This document shows positions 1 to 10,347 of a stretch of 64,000 bases of DNA, in pieces. The notes below the pieces were generated by a model. The model was not told where the DNA came from. It saw only the letters and a list, made by a program, of their open reading frames with translations, and did no database searches. Every line of letters starts with the position of its first letter. The first letter of the stretch is position 1. The position numbers and the translations under genes are program-made. The stretch comes from Anomaloglossus baeobatrachus (taxonomy: Eukaryota > Chordata > Amphibia > Anura > Aromobatidae). Location of the stretch: the NCBI RefSeq assembly GCF_048569485.1, contig NC_134356.1:465577820-465641819 (forward strand). Reading direction: 5' to 3'.

Positions 1-870
1 GGGGACCAGAATCTGGCGCAAAGGGGTAGAAGCAAGTGCTTCCTAATTACCAAGTCACCGGCGCAGCTGTCACACTGCTCGTGCTGCCGCTCATTCACTT
101 CATTGAATATGCACTGCTTCACCCGCCTGCCAGTGTCTGTGATTGGTTGCAGTCACATGCACCCCCACGATGAGTAACAGCGTGTCTGATGCTTCCAATC
201 ACAGACGCCGGTGGGCGGGTCTATATCATACATTAAAATAAATAAATAAATAAATTGGTGTAGGGTCCCCCCATATTATGATACCCAGCACAGATAAAGC
301 CACAGCTACAGGCTACAGCCCCCAGGCATGCTTATCTTTGCTGGGTATCAAAATAGGAGGAACTGCATGCAGCTTATTTTTTTTTTAATTATGTAAATCA
401 TTTTTAAAAATGGCGTGCGGTCCCCCCAGTTTTGATACCCAGCCAAGATAAAGCTCGACAGCTGGGGGATGGTATTCTCAGGCTGGGGAGACCCAAACTT
501 ATTGGGCGCCAGCTCATCCTAAAAATATCAGCCTGCAGTTGCCCAGAATTGCCTCATCCATTAGATACGATAGTCCCGACAATTTACCCGGCTCTTCCCG
601 ATTGCCCTAGTGCGGTGGAAATTGGGGTAATGAGGAGTTAATGGCAGCCCACAGCTGCCACTAATGCTTAGATTAGTAATGGGAGGTGTCTATGAGACCC
701 TCCCCATTACTAATCTGTAAGTGAAAGTAAATAAACCAAAAATCCTTTATTTGAAAAAAAAGACAAAAAAGCACTCTCTTCCACCACTTTATTAACCCCC
801 AAAAGACCCCTGCAGGTCCAACGTAATCCACACAAGGTCCCATCAAAAGAAAGTAAATCCACTCCAATAT
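1..870. repeat. Dispersed repeat X, copy 1 (left end outside window)
   Basis: This non-coding repeat is related to the sequence at about 25087-27950. Shared landmarks are the segment around 421-470, which describes the same GGTACCC-like/AGCCAAGATAA block as 25690-25740, the GTAAGTGAAxGTAAATAAA block (715 here, 27606 there) and the CCACTTTATTAACC block (783 here, 27676 there). Copy 1 has no transposon in the middle and so shows the uninterrupted form of the site into which the Tc1 at 25793 inserted. It includes a short (AAAT)n run at 236-256. Family and exact ends were not determined. Confidence 0.6.
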
Positions 871-1202
871 ATGATGTAACCTGGAATGTGACACACTCGT
901 AACAGGGATTAATAGAAATCTCATGCCCACTGTGCTTTTTAATGCAGCTTAAACTGTAGTTCCTGATTGAAATCTGCAATATGTCAACTTCACTTGGGGG
1001 TATGCTGTTTTTGTGGGGATTTTCCCCATACACTTGCATTAGAAGCGGAAAATTCTCAAATAAAAAATGGTATTGTAGTTTTATTGTGTTTCCACTGTGG
1101 AAAAGCACTAAAAACACGTAATCTGCACATAACTGTTAATAAAGTTTTTCCAAAGTCAAATAGCAGGAAGCGTCAAAAACAAAGCAGCTTTATTTAAAAC
1201 AT

Positions 1203-1769
1203 TTTCTGTGTCGAGACTCCTAACAGAGGCTCCACAAACCTTTTTGATTTGCATACTTCCCAGGGGGCAATGCACCTAGGATTTCACTGTGTTGAGCGCC
1301 TTTGCTGGCTGCCGGCAGTGTTTTCTCTGGCTGGTCTCCCCGAGATCAGTGATTGTTTTGTCTTGTTGGTCTACTAGGCATTGCTCCCACCTAGCCAGAA
1401 TCCTACTCCACACTGATGAGGGGCAATATCCCGAAACAGCTGTCTGTGGATGGATATCTGGCCTTGGTACTTCCCTTGTCATATCTTTAAACTTGTCAAA
1501 GAGATGGATATTGACTAAAAGGGCCACTTAATATGGTGGTTATGGTGGTCTCCTAAAAAGAGCCACTCCTTGGCTAGGTCCTTCCCGGAGGGATATCTGG
1601 TTGGTTTCTGTGTCGTGACTCCTAACAGAGGCTCCACTGACCTTTTTTGATTTGCATACTTCCCAGGGGGCAATGCACCTAGGATTTCACTGTGTTGTGC
1701 GCCTTTGATGGCTGCTGGCAGTGTTTTCTCTGGCTGGTCTCCCCGAGATCATTGATTGTTTTGTCTTGC
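1203..1769 (+). mobile_element. Hammerhead-ribozyme retroelement (retrozyme/Penelope-like), about 1.4 units
   Basis: The insertion is flanked by a perfect 13-bp target-site duplication, TTATTTAAAACAT, at 1190-1202 and 1770-1782. It sits in MITE family A, whose uninterrupted form is visible near 5210-5225. Inside, about 163 bp at 1203-1365 recur at about 1605-1768 with a 402-bp period and roughly eight differences. The insert is therefore about 1.4 copies of a ~402-bp unit. A complete type I hammerhead motif lies in the unit (1394-1462). A long TSD argues against an LTR integrase (4-6 bp) and for target-primed reverse transcription. More than one unit of a ribozyme-bearing template is what a circular or multimeric RNA would give. 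No protein is encoded. The alternative reading is a TRIM-like element with direct terminal repeats. Confidence 0.75.
1394..1462 (+). ncRNA. Type I hammerhead ribozyme, minimal stem III
   Basis: All core elements are visible. CTGATGA is at 1413-1419. Stem II is GGGG (1420-1423) with TCCC (1429-1432) around the loop CAATA. GAAA is at 1433-1436. Stem III is the tiny C-A/T-G pairing of 1437-1438 with 1441-1442. The cleavage triplet is GTC, with predicted cleavage after C1444. Stem I pairs TCCACA (1407-1412) with TGTGGA (1445-1450). It then continues beyond an internal loop as GCCAGAATCC (1394-1403) with GGATATCTGGC (1452-1462), with one bulged A. The internal loop in stem I is where natural hammerheads make their loop-loop contact. 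Very short stem III is typical of Penelope-like and retrozyme hammerheads. Activity is inferred, not shown. Confidence 0.85.
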
Positions 1770-1970
1770 TTATTTAAAACATGACATAACAAAAAAAGAC
1801 AAAAACCACAGCATCAAAAACATGATATTAAACACATGGAACCATATGTTCATAATAGTGACAAAAATTGTGCAGAAATTCTGCAACATCAAAAACTTAC
1901 CAAAAGCTCATCACGGGAATATAGCCTAAAAGAGGAACGACACAATAGAGTTATTACAAATGATGTTTAA

Positions 1971-2320
1971 AGGGAATCTGTCACTAGGTTTTTTCTATCT
2001 CATCTGAAAGCAGCTAACGTAGAGACAGAGACCCTGATTCCAGCGTTGTGTCACTTACTGAGCTGTTTGCTGTCATTTTGATAAAGTCAATGTTTTCTCT
2101 GATGCAGATCTACAAGTTATACAGAGCTCATGAATATGCTGGACTACCTGGCAGCAGGACAAGTAGTCCTCTAATCATAATCTACTGCTTATAAAAAAGT
2201 GATTTTTATCAAAACTACACTTAGCAGCCCAGTAACTGACACATCGGTAGAATCAGGATCTCTGCCCCTACATTATGCTGCTCTCAGATTAGGTGTTAGA
2301 AATCTGGTGACAGATTACCT
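1971..2320. mobile_element. TTAA-type MITE (Kolobok-like), K1
   Basis: The element is flanked by TTAA at 1967-1970 and 2321-2324. Its imperfect terminal inverted repeats are AGGGAATCTGTCACTAG at the left and the complement of AGGTAATCTGTCACCAG at the right. At 350 bp it is non-coding. The same terminal style recurs at 21676, 35819, 38471 and 58592. Confidence 0.75.
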
Positions 2321-2413
2321 TTAAAGCCAGGTAGAATTCATAATTCAAAGAGGACGGAAGAATTTACTTCCACTTACATGTCAGGGTGGGCTGGGGGTTG
2401 ACAGGTACACTAA

Positions 2414-2997
2414 AGGCCGCTTTACAGACAACAACATCGCTAACGCGATGTCGTTGGGGTCATGGAATTCGTGACGCACATCTGTTCTCGTTAGCGACCT
2501 CGTACGTGTCACACGTACGTGTCACATGCACGTACGAGCGACTGCTAACGATCAAAAATACTCACCTTATCGTTGATCGTTGACACGCTGTCCAGTTCCC
2601 AAATATCGTTGCTGTTGCAGGATGCAGGTTATTTGTCGTTCCTGCGGCAGCACACATCGCTATGTGTGACACCGCAGGAACGAGGAACCACATCGTACCT
2701 GCGGCCGCCCGCAATGAGAAAGGAAGGAGGTGGGCGGGATGTTCGTCCCGCTCATCTCTGCCCCCTCCGCTTCTATTGGGTGGCCGCTTAGTGACATCAC
2801 TGACGCCGAACGAACCGCCCCCTTAGAAAGGAGGCGGTTTGCCACTCACAGCGACGTCGCTAGGCAGGTAAGTAGTGTGACGGGTCCGAGTGATGTTGTG
2901 CGCCACGGGCAGCGATTTGCCCGTGATGCACAACCGACGGGGGCGGGAACGCACGCTAGCGATCTCGCTAGCGAGATCGCTACGTATAAAGTGGCCT
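2414..2997. mobile_element. Harbinger-like MITE (train member 1)
   Basis: TAA is at 2411-2413 and 2998-3000. The TIR is AGGCCGCTTTACA with the complement of AGGCCACTTTATA. Three-base TTA/TAA duplications are the PIF/Harbinger signature. The core at 2719-2830 carries the GC-box and inverted CCAAT module shared by this family. Confidence 0.8.
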
Positions 2998-3000
2998 TAA

Positions 3001-3193
3001 GGCCATGTGCACACATTGAGTATTTGTTGAGTTTTTTACCTCAATATTTATAAGACAAAATCAGGAGTGGGATAATCAGAGGAAAAGTAGAATAGAAACA
3101 CGTCACCACTTCTGTATGTATCACCCACTTCTGATTTTGGCTATAAATACTGAGGTAAAAAACTCACCAAATACTAAATGTGTGCACATGGCC
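3001..3193. mobile_element. Harbinger-like MITE (train member 2)
   Basis: This is a 193-bp palindromic element with TIR GGCCATGTGCACACATT and its complement at the right end. It shares TAA (2998-3000) with member 1 and TTA (3194-3196) with member 3. Confidence 0.8.
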
Positions 3194-3196
3194 TTA

Positions 3197-3701
3197 TGCG
3201 GGCGTCACACGGGACGATCTATCGTGCGATCGCACGAGCGATCGTACCCGCCCCCGTCGTTTGTGCGTCTCTGGCAATTAGTTGCCCGTCGTGCACAAAG
3301 GCGTTAACCCCATCAAACGCACTTACCTCCCGGACGACCTCGCTGTGGGCGGTGAACAGCCTCTTCCTGAAGGGGGAGGGACGTTCGGTGTCACAGCGAC
3401 GTCACACAGTCGCCGGCCAATAGACGTGGAGGGGCGGAGATGAGCGGGACGTAAACATCCGACGGGACGCAGGTAAGCTGTATTCATCGTTCCCGGGGTG
3501 TCACACACAGAGAACCGGAGCACAGAAGGAGGAACGACTTTTTGAAAATGAGCGACGTGTCAACGAGCAATGATAAGGTGAGTATTTTTGCTCGTTCACC
3601 GTCGCTCATAGCTGTCACATGCTACGATACATCAAATGATGCCGGATGTGCGTCACTTACGACGTGACCCCGACGGTATATTGTACCGTGTGACGCCCGC
3701 A
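3197..3701. mobile_element. Harbinger-like MITE (train member 3)
   Basis: The TIR is TGCGGGCGTCACACGG and its complement. TTA is at 3194-3196 and 3702-3704. It carries the CCAAT/GC-box module at about 3418-3450 and TGACGTC-like bases just before it. Confidence 0.8.
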
Positions 3702-3844
3702 TTAGTGTACCTGTCAGCCCCCAGCCCACCCTGACATGTATGTGGAAGTAAATTCCTCCTTTCCCCTTGAAATAACAATTCTACCTATCTATAACAATCA
3801 TTTACCTCGTGTCATTCCTCTGTTAGACTATGTTCCCATGATCA

Positions 3845-5081
3845 ATAAGGAATAACGTTTGGAACACCATTCTAAGTCTGAACTGGGTGCAAAAACCTAA
3901 AAAAACATCACTATGGGGAGATAAGGTATGCACACCAGTGACTATGTAAGGGGAATACATGAAATAGCAGAAACTGCTGTGTGAATACTGACTTGAAAAA
4001 TCCAATAGCTATATGTAAGAGTGAAAATGTGAAAAATGGAATCTGCATTACTGCCATGAACATATGAATCAAGAGAAATTTAGCTACTGAATTGATCAAT
4101 GCAATAGAGCCCCAACACTACGCCAAAGTATTTCTCTACGTTGGGGTCCCTAGCTTGTGTGTGTCCTCTCATGCAGTTAAAAAACTTACCGTGTATGGGA
4201 AGCTGAGACCCAGGCTATTTATGCGTATGATATGGATTGGCAATAGGTGTGAGTGGGGAGGGTTCACAAACGAAAAACTACTAACAATAAGGAATAACGT
4301 TTGGAACACCATTCTAAGTCTGAACTGGGTGCAAAAACCTAAAAAAACATCATTTTTGATTTTTCAAGTCAGTATTCACTCTAACTGCATGAGAGGACAC
4401 ACACAAGCTAGGGACCCCAACGTAGAGAAATACTTTGGCGTAGTGTTGGGGCTCTATTGCATTGATCAATTCAGTAGCTAAATTTCTCTTGATTCATATG
4501 TCCATGGCAGTAATGCAGATTCCATTTTTCACATTTTCACTCTTACATATAGCTATTGAATTTTTCATGTCAGTATTCACACAGCAGTTTCTGCTATTTC
4601 ATGTATTCCCCTTACGTAGTCACTGGTGTGCATACCTTATCTCCCCATAGTGATGTTTTTTTAGGTTTTTGCACCCAGTTCGGACTTAGAATGGTGTTCC
4701 AAACGTTATTCCTTATTGTTAGTAGTTTTTCGTTTGTGAACCCTCCCCACTCACACCTATTGCCAATCCACATTATACGCATATATAGCCTGGGTCTCAG
4801 CGTCCCATACATGGTAAGTTTTTTTTAACTGCATGAGAGGACACACACAAGCTAGGGACCCCAACGTAGAGAAATACTTTGGCGTAGTGTTGGGGATCTA
4901 TTGCATTGATCAATTCAGTAGCTAAATTTCTCTTGATTCATATGTTCATGGCAGTAATGCAGATTCCATTTTTCACATTTTCACTCTTACATATAGCTAT
5001 TGGATTTTTCAAGTCAGAATTCAGACAGCATTTTCTGCTATTTCATGTATTCCTCTTACATAGTCACTGGTGTGCATACCT
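3845..5081. mobile_element. Inverted dimer of a ~443-bp tandem unit, 16-bp TSD
   Basis: The insert is flanked by the 16-bp duplication TATGTTCCCATGATCA at 3829-3844 and 5082-5097. The minus-strand half (3845 to about 4355) and plus-strand half (about 4356-5081) hold the same unit. Both halves run past one full unit. AATAAGGAATAACG recurs 442 bp apart (3844, 4286) and AACTGCATGAGAGG 444 bp apart (4383, 4827). Each unit contains a CCCCAAC/GTTGGGG hairpin and a GGTAAGT. No hammerhead core was found. The architecture matches the other three target-primed inserts. All short open frames here are repeat copies, not genes. Confidence 0.75.
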
Positions 5082-5338
5082 TATGTTCCCATGATCAGCT
5101 TTCCGTCAGTTTTTGATGTTGCAGAATTTCTGCTCCCATGTAAATTAGGTCATATGCGTTTTTTTATCGCATTTTTGACGCTGCGGTTTTTGTCTCTTGT
5201 GGGTATGTCAAGTTTTAAATAAAGCTGCTTTGGTTTTTATACTGCCTGGTATACAGGTTTGACAAAACTTTATTAATATGTAGGTGTGGATTACATGCGT
5301 GTTTTTGGCACGGAAATGCACTGAAAAACGTATGTGCG

Positions 5339-6433
5339 TGTGACGGCCTGGCCTATCAGGTCGTCACAAGGTATTGCGCAATCTACCATTCTGTGCAATA
5401 TCCACCTCCTCCTTGGTTAAGGGTCCCTAACCATTGGTGTTTCTAATCAAAATCCAAGGAACACTCTGCATCACACCCACCAGTGGCCGACCTGAGTGGA
5501 ATAGGGTCGCCCACTTGGGGGGTTAATTAAGGGGGGTCAGGAGTGTCAGGAGACAGTTACTTGAGTGGTGACTCTCGAGAGGAGAGGTCAGGAGCTGGGC
5601 TCCTTGAGACTACTAGGTGGCAGACGTTGGTCTGGGCCTGGTAGGAACTGGACCCCGGTTGCAGGGAATTGTGACAAGGGGCACGGACTGTCGAGGAGGA
5701 CAGCCTGCGGCCTTGTGCCATCACCGGGCAGGGGCCAGGGCAAGAAGGGGTACGTGGACCCTAGGCCAGGAAATAGCTTTAGGCGTCCTGGCAATTTACC
5801 TGACGAGGACGGAGCCTTCAAGATCCATTCTCCACCCGCTCCAAAATCGGGGTACTAGCGCAACGAGGGGGATAGGACTTTCCACACATACGGTCCAGAA
5901 AATCCCAAGCGTGAACCCTGAGAGCAAGCTCACCCAGTTAGCCATACTGGGGAGCGGGACCCGATTAGTATTACACTAGAGGGACCAAACAGAAGACAAG
6001 GTGCCAAGGCAAAGGTCACAGACTAACAGGCAACACCAATGGGCACGGGAACCAGGGGTGCTCCCTCTCAGCGGCAGCGGTGTCCAGAACTTTGGTTAAC
6101 TACAGTTATCGGTGTCAGCGCAAGTGACCCTTACCATCCCAACGGCACCTCCCCGTCACCATCACCGAGTCCCGGGGCATTCCCCCTACCCATAGAGGGG
6201 TTAAACACCTAGCTGCCCACACCATCACCACCGGGTACTCCCAATCGCAGCGGTGGTACTCCATCTTACCACGCACCACGGGTGGCATCACGAACTTTAA
6301 CCATACAGCCCCATGTAAATACCCTCCCTTTTATTTGAGTGGCCACACGACCCCAACCCCCGGGTCTGGAGATCCCTTGAGCCACCGCGGATCCGGATCC
6401 GAGCAGCCTGGCTGCTGACGCGGGGGCGGCACA
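5339..6433. mobile_element. Solo LTR (fossil LTR retroelement), 1095 bp
   Basis: The segment begins TGTGACGGCC and ends GGGCGGCACA. It is bounded by the 4-bp duplication TGCG (5335-5338, 6434-6437) within MITE A. A TG...CA segment with a 4-bp TSD and no internal coding region fits a solo LTR of a Gypsy-like or ERV-like element. It is related to the LTR at 6962-8128, sharing GGATCCGAGC near the 3' end and a GGGTGGCATCACGA block. The family and strand are not assigned. Confidence 0.75.
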
Positions 6434-6733
6434 TGCGTCTATTTCTTGTGGATTTTCCGCATCTGATTCAAGTAAGTCTATGGGGAAAATCTGCACAGAA
6501 ATCTCAGTATAGTCAGAAGAGAAATTGACATTTTGTGGACTTCAAACACACACATGTCAAGTAAAAAAAAGCACAGTGGGCAGGAGATTTCTATTAATCC
6601 CCTTCACTTTGCTGGAACTGTAAGTGACACCGAAAATACACAGCATCAAAAACTCATCGAAAACTCATTGTGAGAACATAGCCTTATTCCTCCTAGTAAT
6701 GTATGCGTAAAATAACATCTGGGGCGGACATAT

Positions 6734-6875
6734 TATTTATTATAGCGCCATTTATTCTACAGAGCTTTACAAGGGGTATACATAATAAAATCAAGTACAA
6801 TAATCATGAACAATACAAGGGACAGACAAGTACAGAAGGGGAGAGGACCCTGCCCGCGAGGGCTCACAGTCTACA
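6734..6875 (-). mobile_element. 5'-truncated SINE-like retroposon
   Basis: This 142-bp insert is bounded by the 13-bp duplication GGGGCGGACATAT (6721-6733, 6876-6888). It begins TATTTATTATAGCGCC and ends GGGCTCACAGTCTACA. It resembles the tail half of the SINE at 21708-21982 (TTTATATAGCTC ... GGGGCTCACAATCTAA) and so lies with its 3' end to the left. Confidence 0.6.
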
Positions 6876-6961
6876 GGGGCGGACATATCATTGGTGCAAC
6901 AGGTGCAGCTGCACAGAGGCCCAAAAGGTGAGGGGGCCACTTTCATATTCAAATCAGTAAG

Positions 6962-8128
6962 TGTGATGCCCTGGACACCCCAGGGGTCACAGGTCACTAC
7001 ACCCCCCCCCACACCCCCACACTAGGCAGGTAACACCCGTCAACCGCAAAGACCTGATTGCCTCCCTCAGTGTTGGACAAGCACACCAGGTGGGCAGAGT
7101 CAGGCGGAAAGACACGCCCACCGAGGAGTCTGCTGGCCTGAGGCAGGAAAACAGAGGGAGTTGAGTTGAGTTCTGCCCAGAGTGCATAAGGGAGAGTACA
7201 GTTGAGGAGTAGTGGAGTGAAGTGCAGTTCTGCGCGGGGCCTGGGTTGGAGCTTAGGACCCCCAAACAGTCAGGCAGGCAGACGGCAGGGGCCGCCTGCA
7301 GGTGCCGGGAACACAACCGGTGGAACCGTAGGGACCAGGACAGGGTTGGAGCCCGCCGGAACCGAACCGGGGAGCCAACAGTATACCGGAGCACCAGGAC
7401 GGGTACTCAGACCCTGACTAGGCCGTAGGCCACCACCATAGTCAAATTCACTGATTGAGGATCTGGACCTCCCGGGCTTCTTTCCCACCAAAGTCCCGGT
7501 TGAAGGCAACAGCCCAACCCGACCGGATAGTAGCCACCTCCAGAGGCCAGAGATCCAAGGGCCAGCACCTGCGGGCAAAGCAGCTCCTTCGACACACCCG
7601 CCGGGGAGCGGACCACCCGTGCTTAGGCACTGTAGTCCATTTACACTTAGGTGCAAGAGAAAGGTGGACTCTGCCAACCCGTTTAGTGGACTACAACCGG
7701 CTACGGGCCTCCCGTCAATCACCACGTTTGGTTTACCAGTGACTCTGTGTGACTTAATCGTGAGTACAACTGTGCCATCCGGCACCGCGCCGCACCGCAG
7801 CATTGCGCCCTGCACCAGCTCCTCGCAACCGGGCCCCGGGACACACCGCCCCTACCCACGGAGGGGTTAACACCAAAGCTGCGCCCTGACACCGCTCCCG
7901 GGAGTCCCTCACCTGTACTGCAGCGGTGGTGTCCACTATTCCCACGACCCGTGGGTGGCATCACGAGCAATCACCCCGACACCCAAAATCCCCGCATCCC
8001 CCTAGGCGCCAGCCTCCCTTACAGAGCGAAGTGACCCTCGGGTCCGTGAGAGGCTCGAGCCACCGACCGCAGAACGAGCACGGATCCGAGCGGCTCGGCG
8101 GTCGCAGCCGAGGCCGCGGGGCGGTACA
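6962..8128. mobile_element. Solo LTR (fossil LTR retroelement), 1167 bp
   Basis: The segment starts TGTGATGCCC and ends GGGCGGTACA. It is flanked by TAAG at 6958-6961 and 8129-8132. It is diverged from the LTR at 5339 and has a different TSD. The two are therefore separate insertions of one broad family and not the two ends of one provirus. GC-rich open frames inside it are not genes. Confidence 0.75.
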
Positions 8129-8145
8129 TAAGCAGGACCTATCAC

Positions 8146-9375
8146 AGACACAAAGAGGGGCCCATATGCTGTTCTTGTATAGGGGCTCTCTTCCGTCTTT
8201 GTCCACCAGTGGGGGCTCATGTACTGTTCTTGCATAAGGGCCCTTCTCCGTCGGTGTCCACCAGTGGGGGCCCATGTACTATTCCTGCACAGGGGCCCTC
8301 TTCCATCTGTGTCCACTAATGGGGGCCCATATGCTATTCTTGCACAGGGGCCCTCAATCATCAGTGTCCACCAGTGGGGGCCCATGTACTATTCCTGCAC
8401 AGAGGCTTCTTCCATCGGTGCCCGCCAATGAGAACCCATGTACTGTTCTTGCAGGGGGACCTTTTTCCATCTGTGTCCGCCATTGGGGGCCCTTGTACTG
8501 TACTTGCACAGGGGCCCTCTACCATCAGTGTCCGTCAGTAGGGGCTCATGTACTGTTCCTGCACAGGGGCCCTCTTCAATCTGTGTCCACCAGTGGGGGC
8601 CCATGTACTGTTCCTGCACAGGGGCCCTCTTCCATCTGTGTCCATTAGTGGGGGCCCATGTACTGATCCTGCACAGGGGCCTTCTTCCATCTATGTCTGC
8701 CATTGGGGGCCCTTGTACTGTACTTGCACAGGGGCCCTCTTTCATCCTTTTCCACCAGTGGGGGCCCATGTACTGTTCCTGCACAGGGGCCCTCTTCAAT
8801 CTGTGTCCACCAGTGGGGGCCCATGTACTGTTCCTGCACAGGGGTCCTCTTCCATCTGTGTCGACCAGTGGGGCCCCATGTACTGTTCCTGCACAGGGGC
8901 CCTCTTCCATCTGTGTCTGCCATTGGGGGCCCTTGTACTGTACTTGCACAGGGGCCCTCTTTCATCTGTTTCCACCAGTGGGGGCCCATGTACTGTTCCT
9001 GCACAGGGGTCCTCTTCCATCTGTGTCGACCAGTGGGGGCCCATGTACTGATCCTGCACAGGGGCCTTCTTCCGTCTGGGTCTGCCATTGGGGGCCCTTG
9101 TACTGTACTTGCACAGAGGCCCCCTTTCATCTGTGTCCACCAGTGGGGGCCCTTGTACTGTACTTGCACAGGGGCCCTCTTCCATCAGTGTCCACCAGTG
9201 GGAACCCATGTACTGATCCTGCACAGAGGCCCTCTTCCACCTGTGCCTGTCAGTGAGGACCCATGTACTGTTCTTGCACAGGGGCCTTCTTCCGTGTGTT
9301 TCCGACAGTGAGGACCCATGTATTGTTCTTGCACAGGGGCCCTCTTCCGTCTGTGTCCCTGCACAGTCAGCTCTG
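8146..9375. repeat. 55-bp minisatellite, about 22 copies
   Basis: The unit runs from GTCCACCAGTGGGGGCCCAT through TGCACAGGGGCCCTC. The period is 55 bp, so the reading frame shifts by one base each unit. The unit is nearly stop-free in several frames on both strands. This makes long but meaningless frames such as 8438-9256. The left flank (6719 onwards, CTGGGGCGGACATAT) looks like a hAT end, but the matching right end was not found. Confidence 0.9.
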
Positions 9376-9447
9376 ATGGACCATGGCATTAGACCTACAA
9401 ACTTCACAGACATAACAGCTGCAAGAAATGATGCTCCAGAACTGTAA

Positions 9448-9790
9448 GGCCTTGTGCGTACGCTGTGTTTTTTGCTGCGTTTTTCGGGTGCAGTTTTGAT
9501 CTCAAAACTGTCTGAATTTCCTTCCCCTGCAAAGTCTATGAGACTTCAGTATTGCTGTGCACATTGCAATTTTTTTTGGCTGCATCTTTATGGTGACCAC
9601 AAAGTTTCAACATGTCAATTCTTTGTGTTTTCTGCCAGAGTTTGTGAGCCCTTCCAATCAATACATTTGACTTAACAAATGCATTTGGCAAAAATGTGGT
9701 AAAAACGCATCAAAACTCATGCATTCTTTGGATGCATTTTTGCCAAAAACGTTGCATCTTTGTGGTCACCACATGCATGCGCACATAGCC
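9448..9790. mobile_element. Harbinger-like MITE
   Basis: TAA is at 9445-9447 and TTA at 9791-9793. The ends are GGCCTTGTGCGTACGC and ...GCGCACATAGCC. It shares the TTA with the next element. Confidence 0.6.
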
Positions 9791-9793
9791 TTA

Positions 9794-10344
9794 AGGCCCC
9801 GTTACACGCAACGACGTATCTAACGATATATCGCCGGGGTCACGGATTCCGTGACGCACATCCGGCATCGTTAGCGACGTTATTGCGTGTGACACCAACG
9901 AGCAACCGTTAACGATAGAAAATACTCACCAAATCATCCATCGTTGACACGTCGTTCATTTTCATAAAATCGTTGATTGCAGAGGACGCAGGTTGTTCGT
10001 CGTTCCCGAGGCAGCACACATCGCTACGTGTGACACCTCAGGAACGACGAACTACAGCTTACCTGCGGACGCCGGCAATGAGGAAGGAAGGAGGTGGGCG
10101 GGATGTTACGGCCGCTGATCTCCGCCCCTCTGCTTCTATTGGGCGGCTGTATAGTGACGCCGCTGTGACACCGCACGAACCGCCCCCTTAGAAAGGAGGC
10201 GGTTCACTGGCAACAGCGACGTCGCTAGGCAGGTAAGTAACGTGATCGCTCCTAACGATATTGTGCGCCACGGGCAGCGATTTGCCCGTGACGCACAAAT
10301 GACGGGGGCTTTCACCAGCGATATCGCTGCGTGTGATGGGGCCT
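9794..10344. mobile_element. Harbinger-like MITE
   Basis: TTA is at 9791-9793 and 10345-10347. The TIR is AGGCCCCGTTACACGCA with the complement of AGGCCCCATCACACGCA. It carries the GC-box/inverted CCAAT module around 10080-10150. Confidence 0.8.
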
Positions 10345-10347
10345 TTA

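Larger units (their letters stand above)
890..1926 (-). mobile_element. MITE family A, copy 2 (reverse orientation)
   Basis: This is a copy of a Harbinger-like MITE in reverse orientation. The right end reads GGCTATATTCCC on the minus strand and is followed by TAA (1927-1929). Internal blocks (poly-A-rich CAAAAAC, AAAGCAGCTTTATTTAAAAC at 1181-1200) match the copies at 3826-6683 and 58438-61830. It is interrupted by the retroposed ribozyme element at 1203-1769. The left end is eroded and its position is approximate. Confidence 0.6.
2356..3760. repeat. Outer palindromic element split by a MITE train
   Basis: The left arm (2356-2410) and right arm (3705-3760) are near-perfect inverted repeats, for example GGGTGGGCTGGGGGTTGACA against its complement at 3713-3733. 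The three MITEs at 2414-3701 occupy the point between the arms, at a TAA/TTA. The outer ends are not resolved. Confidence 0.7.
3826..6683 (+). mobile_element. MITE family A, copy 1, twice interrupted
   Basis: TTA is at 3823-3825 and 6684-6686. The ends are GACTATGTTCCCATGATC and the complement of GGCTATGTTCTCACAATGAG. The element is broken by an insertion at 3845-5081 and by a solo LTR at 5339-6433, each with its own target-site duplication. Removing both leaves roughly 500 bp of ordinary family A sequence. Confidence 0.75.

Noticed and set aside
1203-1769. A small LTR (TRIM) element
   Set aside because: The 13-bp TSD and the hammerhead inside the unit fit target-primed copying of a multimeric RNA better, although TRIM cannot be fully excluded.
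3925-3985. GTGACT-ATGTA-loop-TACAT-GAAA as a hammerhead in the 3845 insert
   Set aside because: The stem and GAAA are suggestive, but part of the catalytic core is absent and stem I is not evident.
5339-8128. The two LTRs as the ends of one provirus
   Set aside because: They are strongly diverged, have different TSDs, and the DNA between them is MITE and SINE, not a retroelement body.
8146-9375. CRISPR-like array
   Set aside because: Head-to-tail repeats without unique spacers, in a vertebrate genome.
8438-9413. Long open frames on both strands (up to 272 codons)
   Set aside because: They lie wholly in the 55-bp array, which has few stops in any frame, and no domain or splice context is seen.
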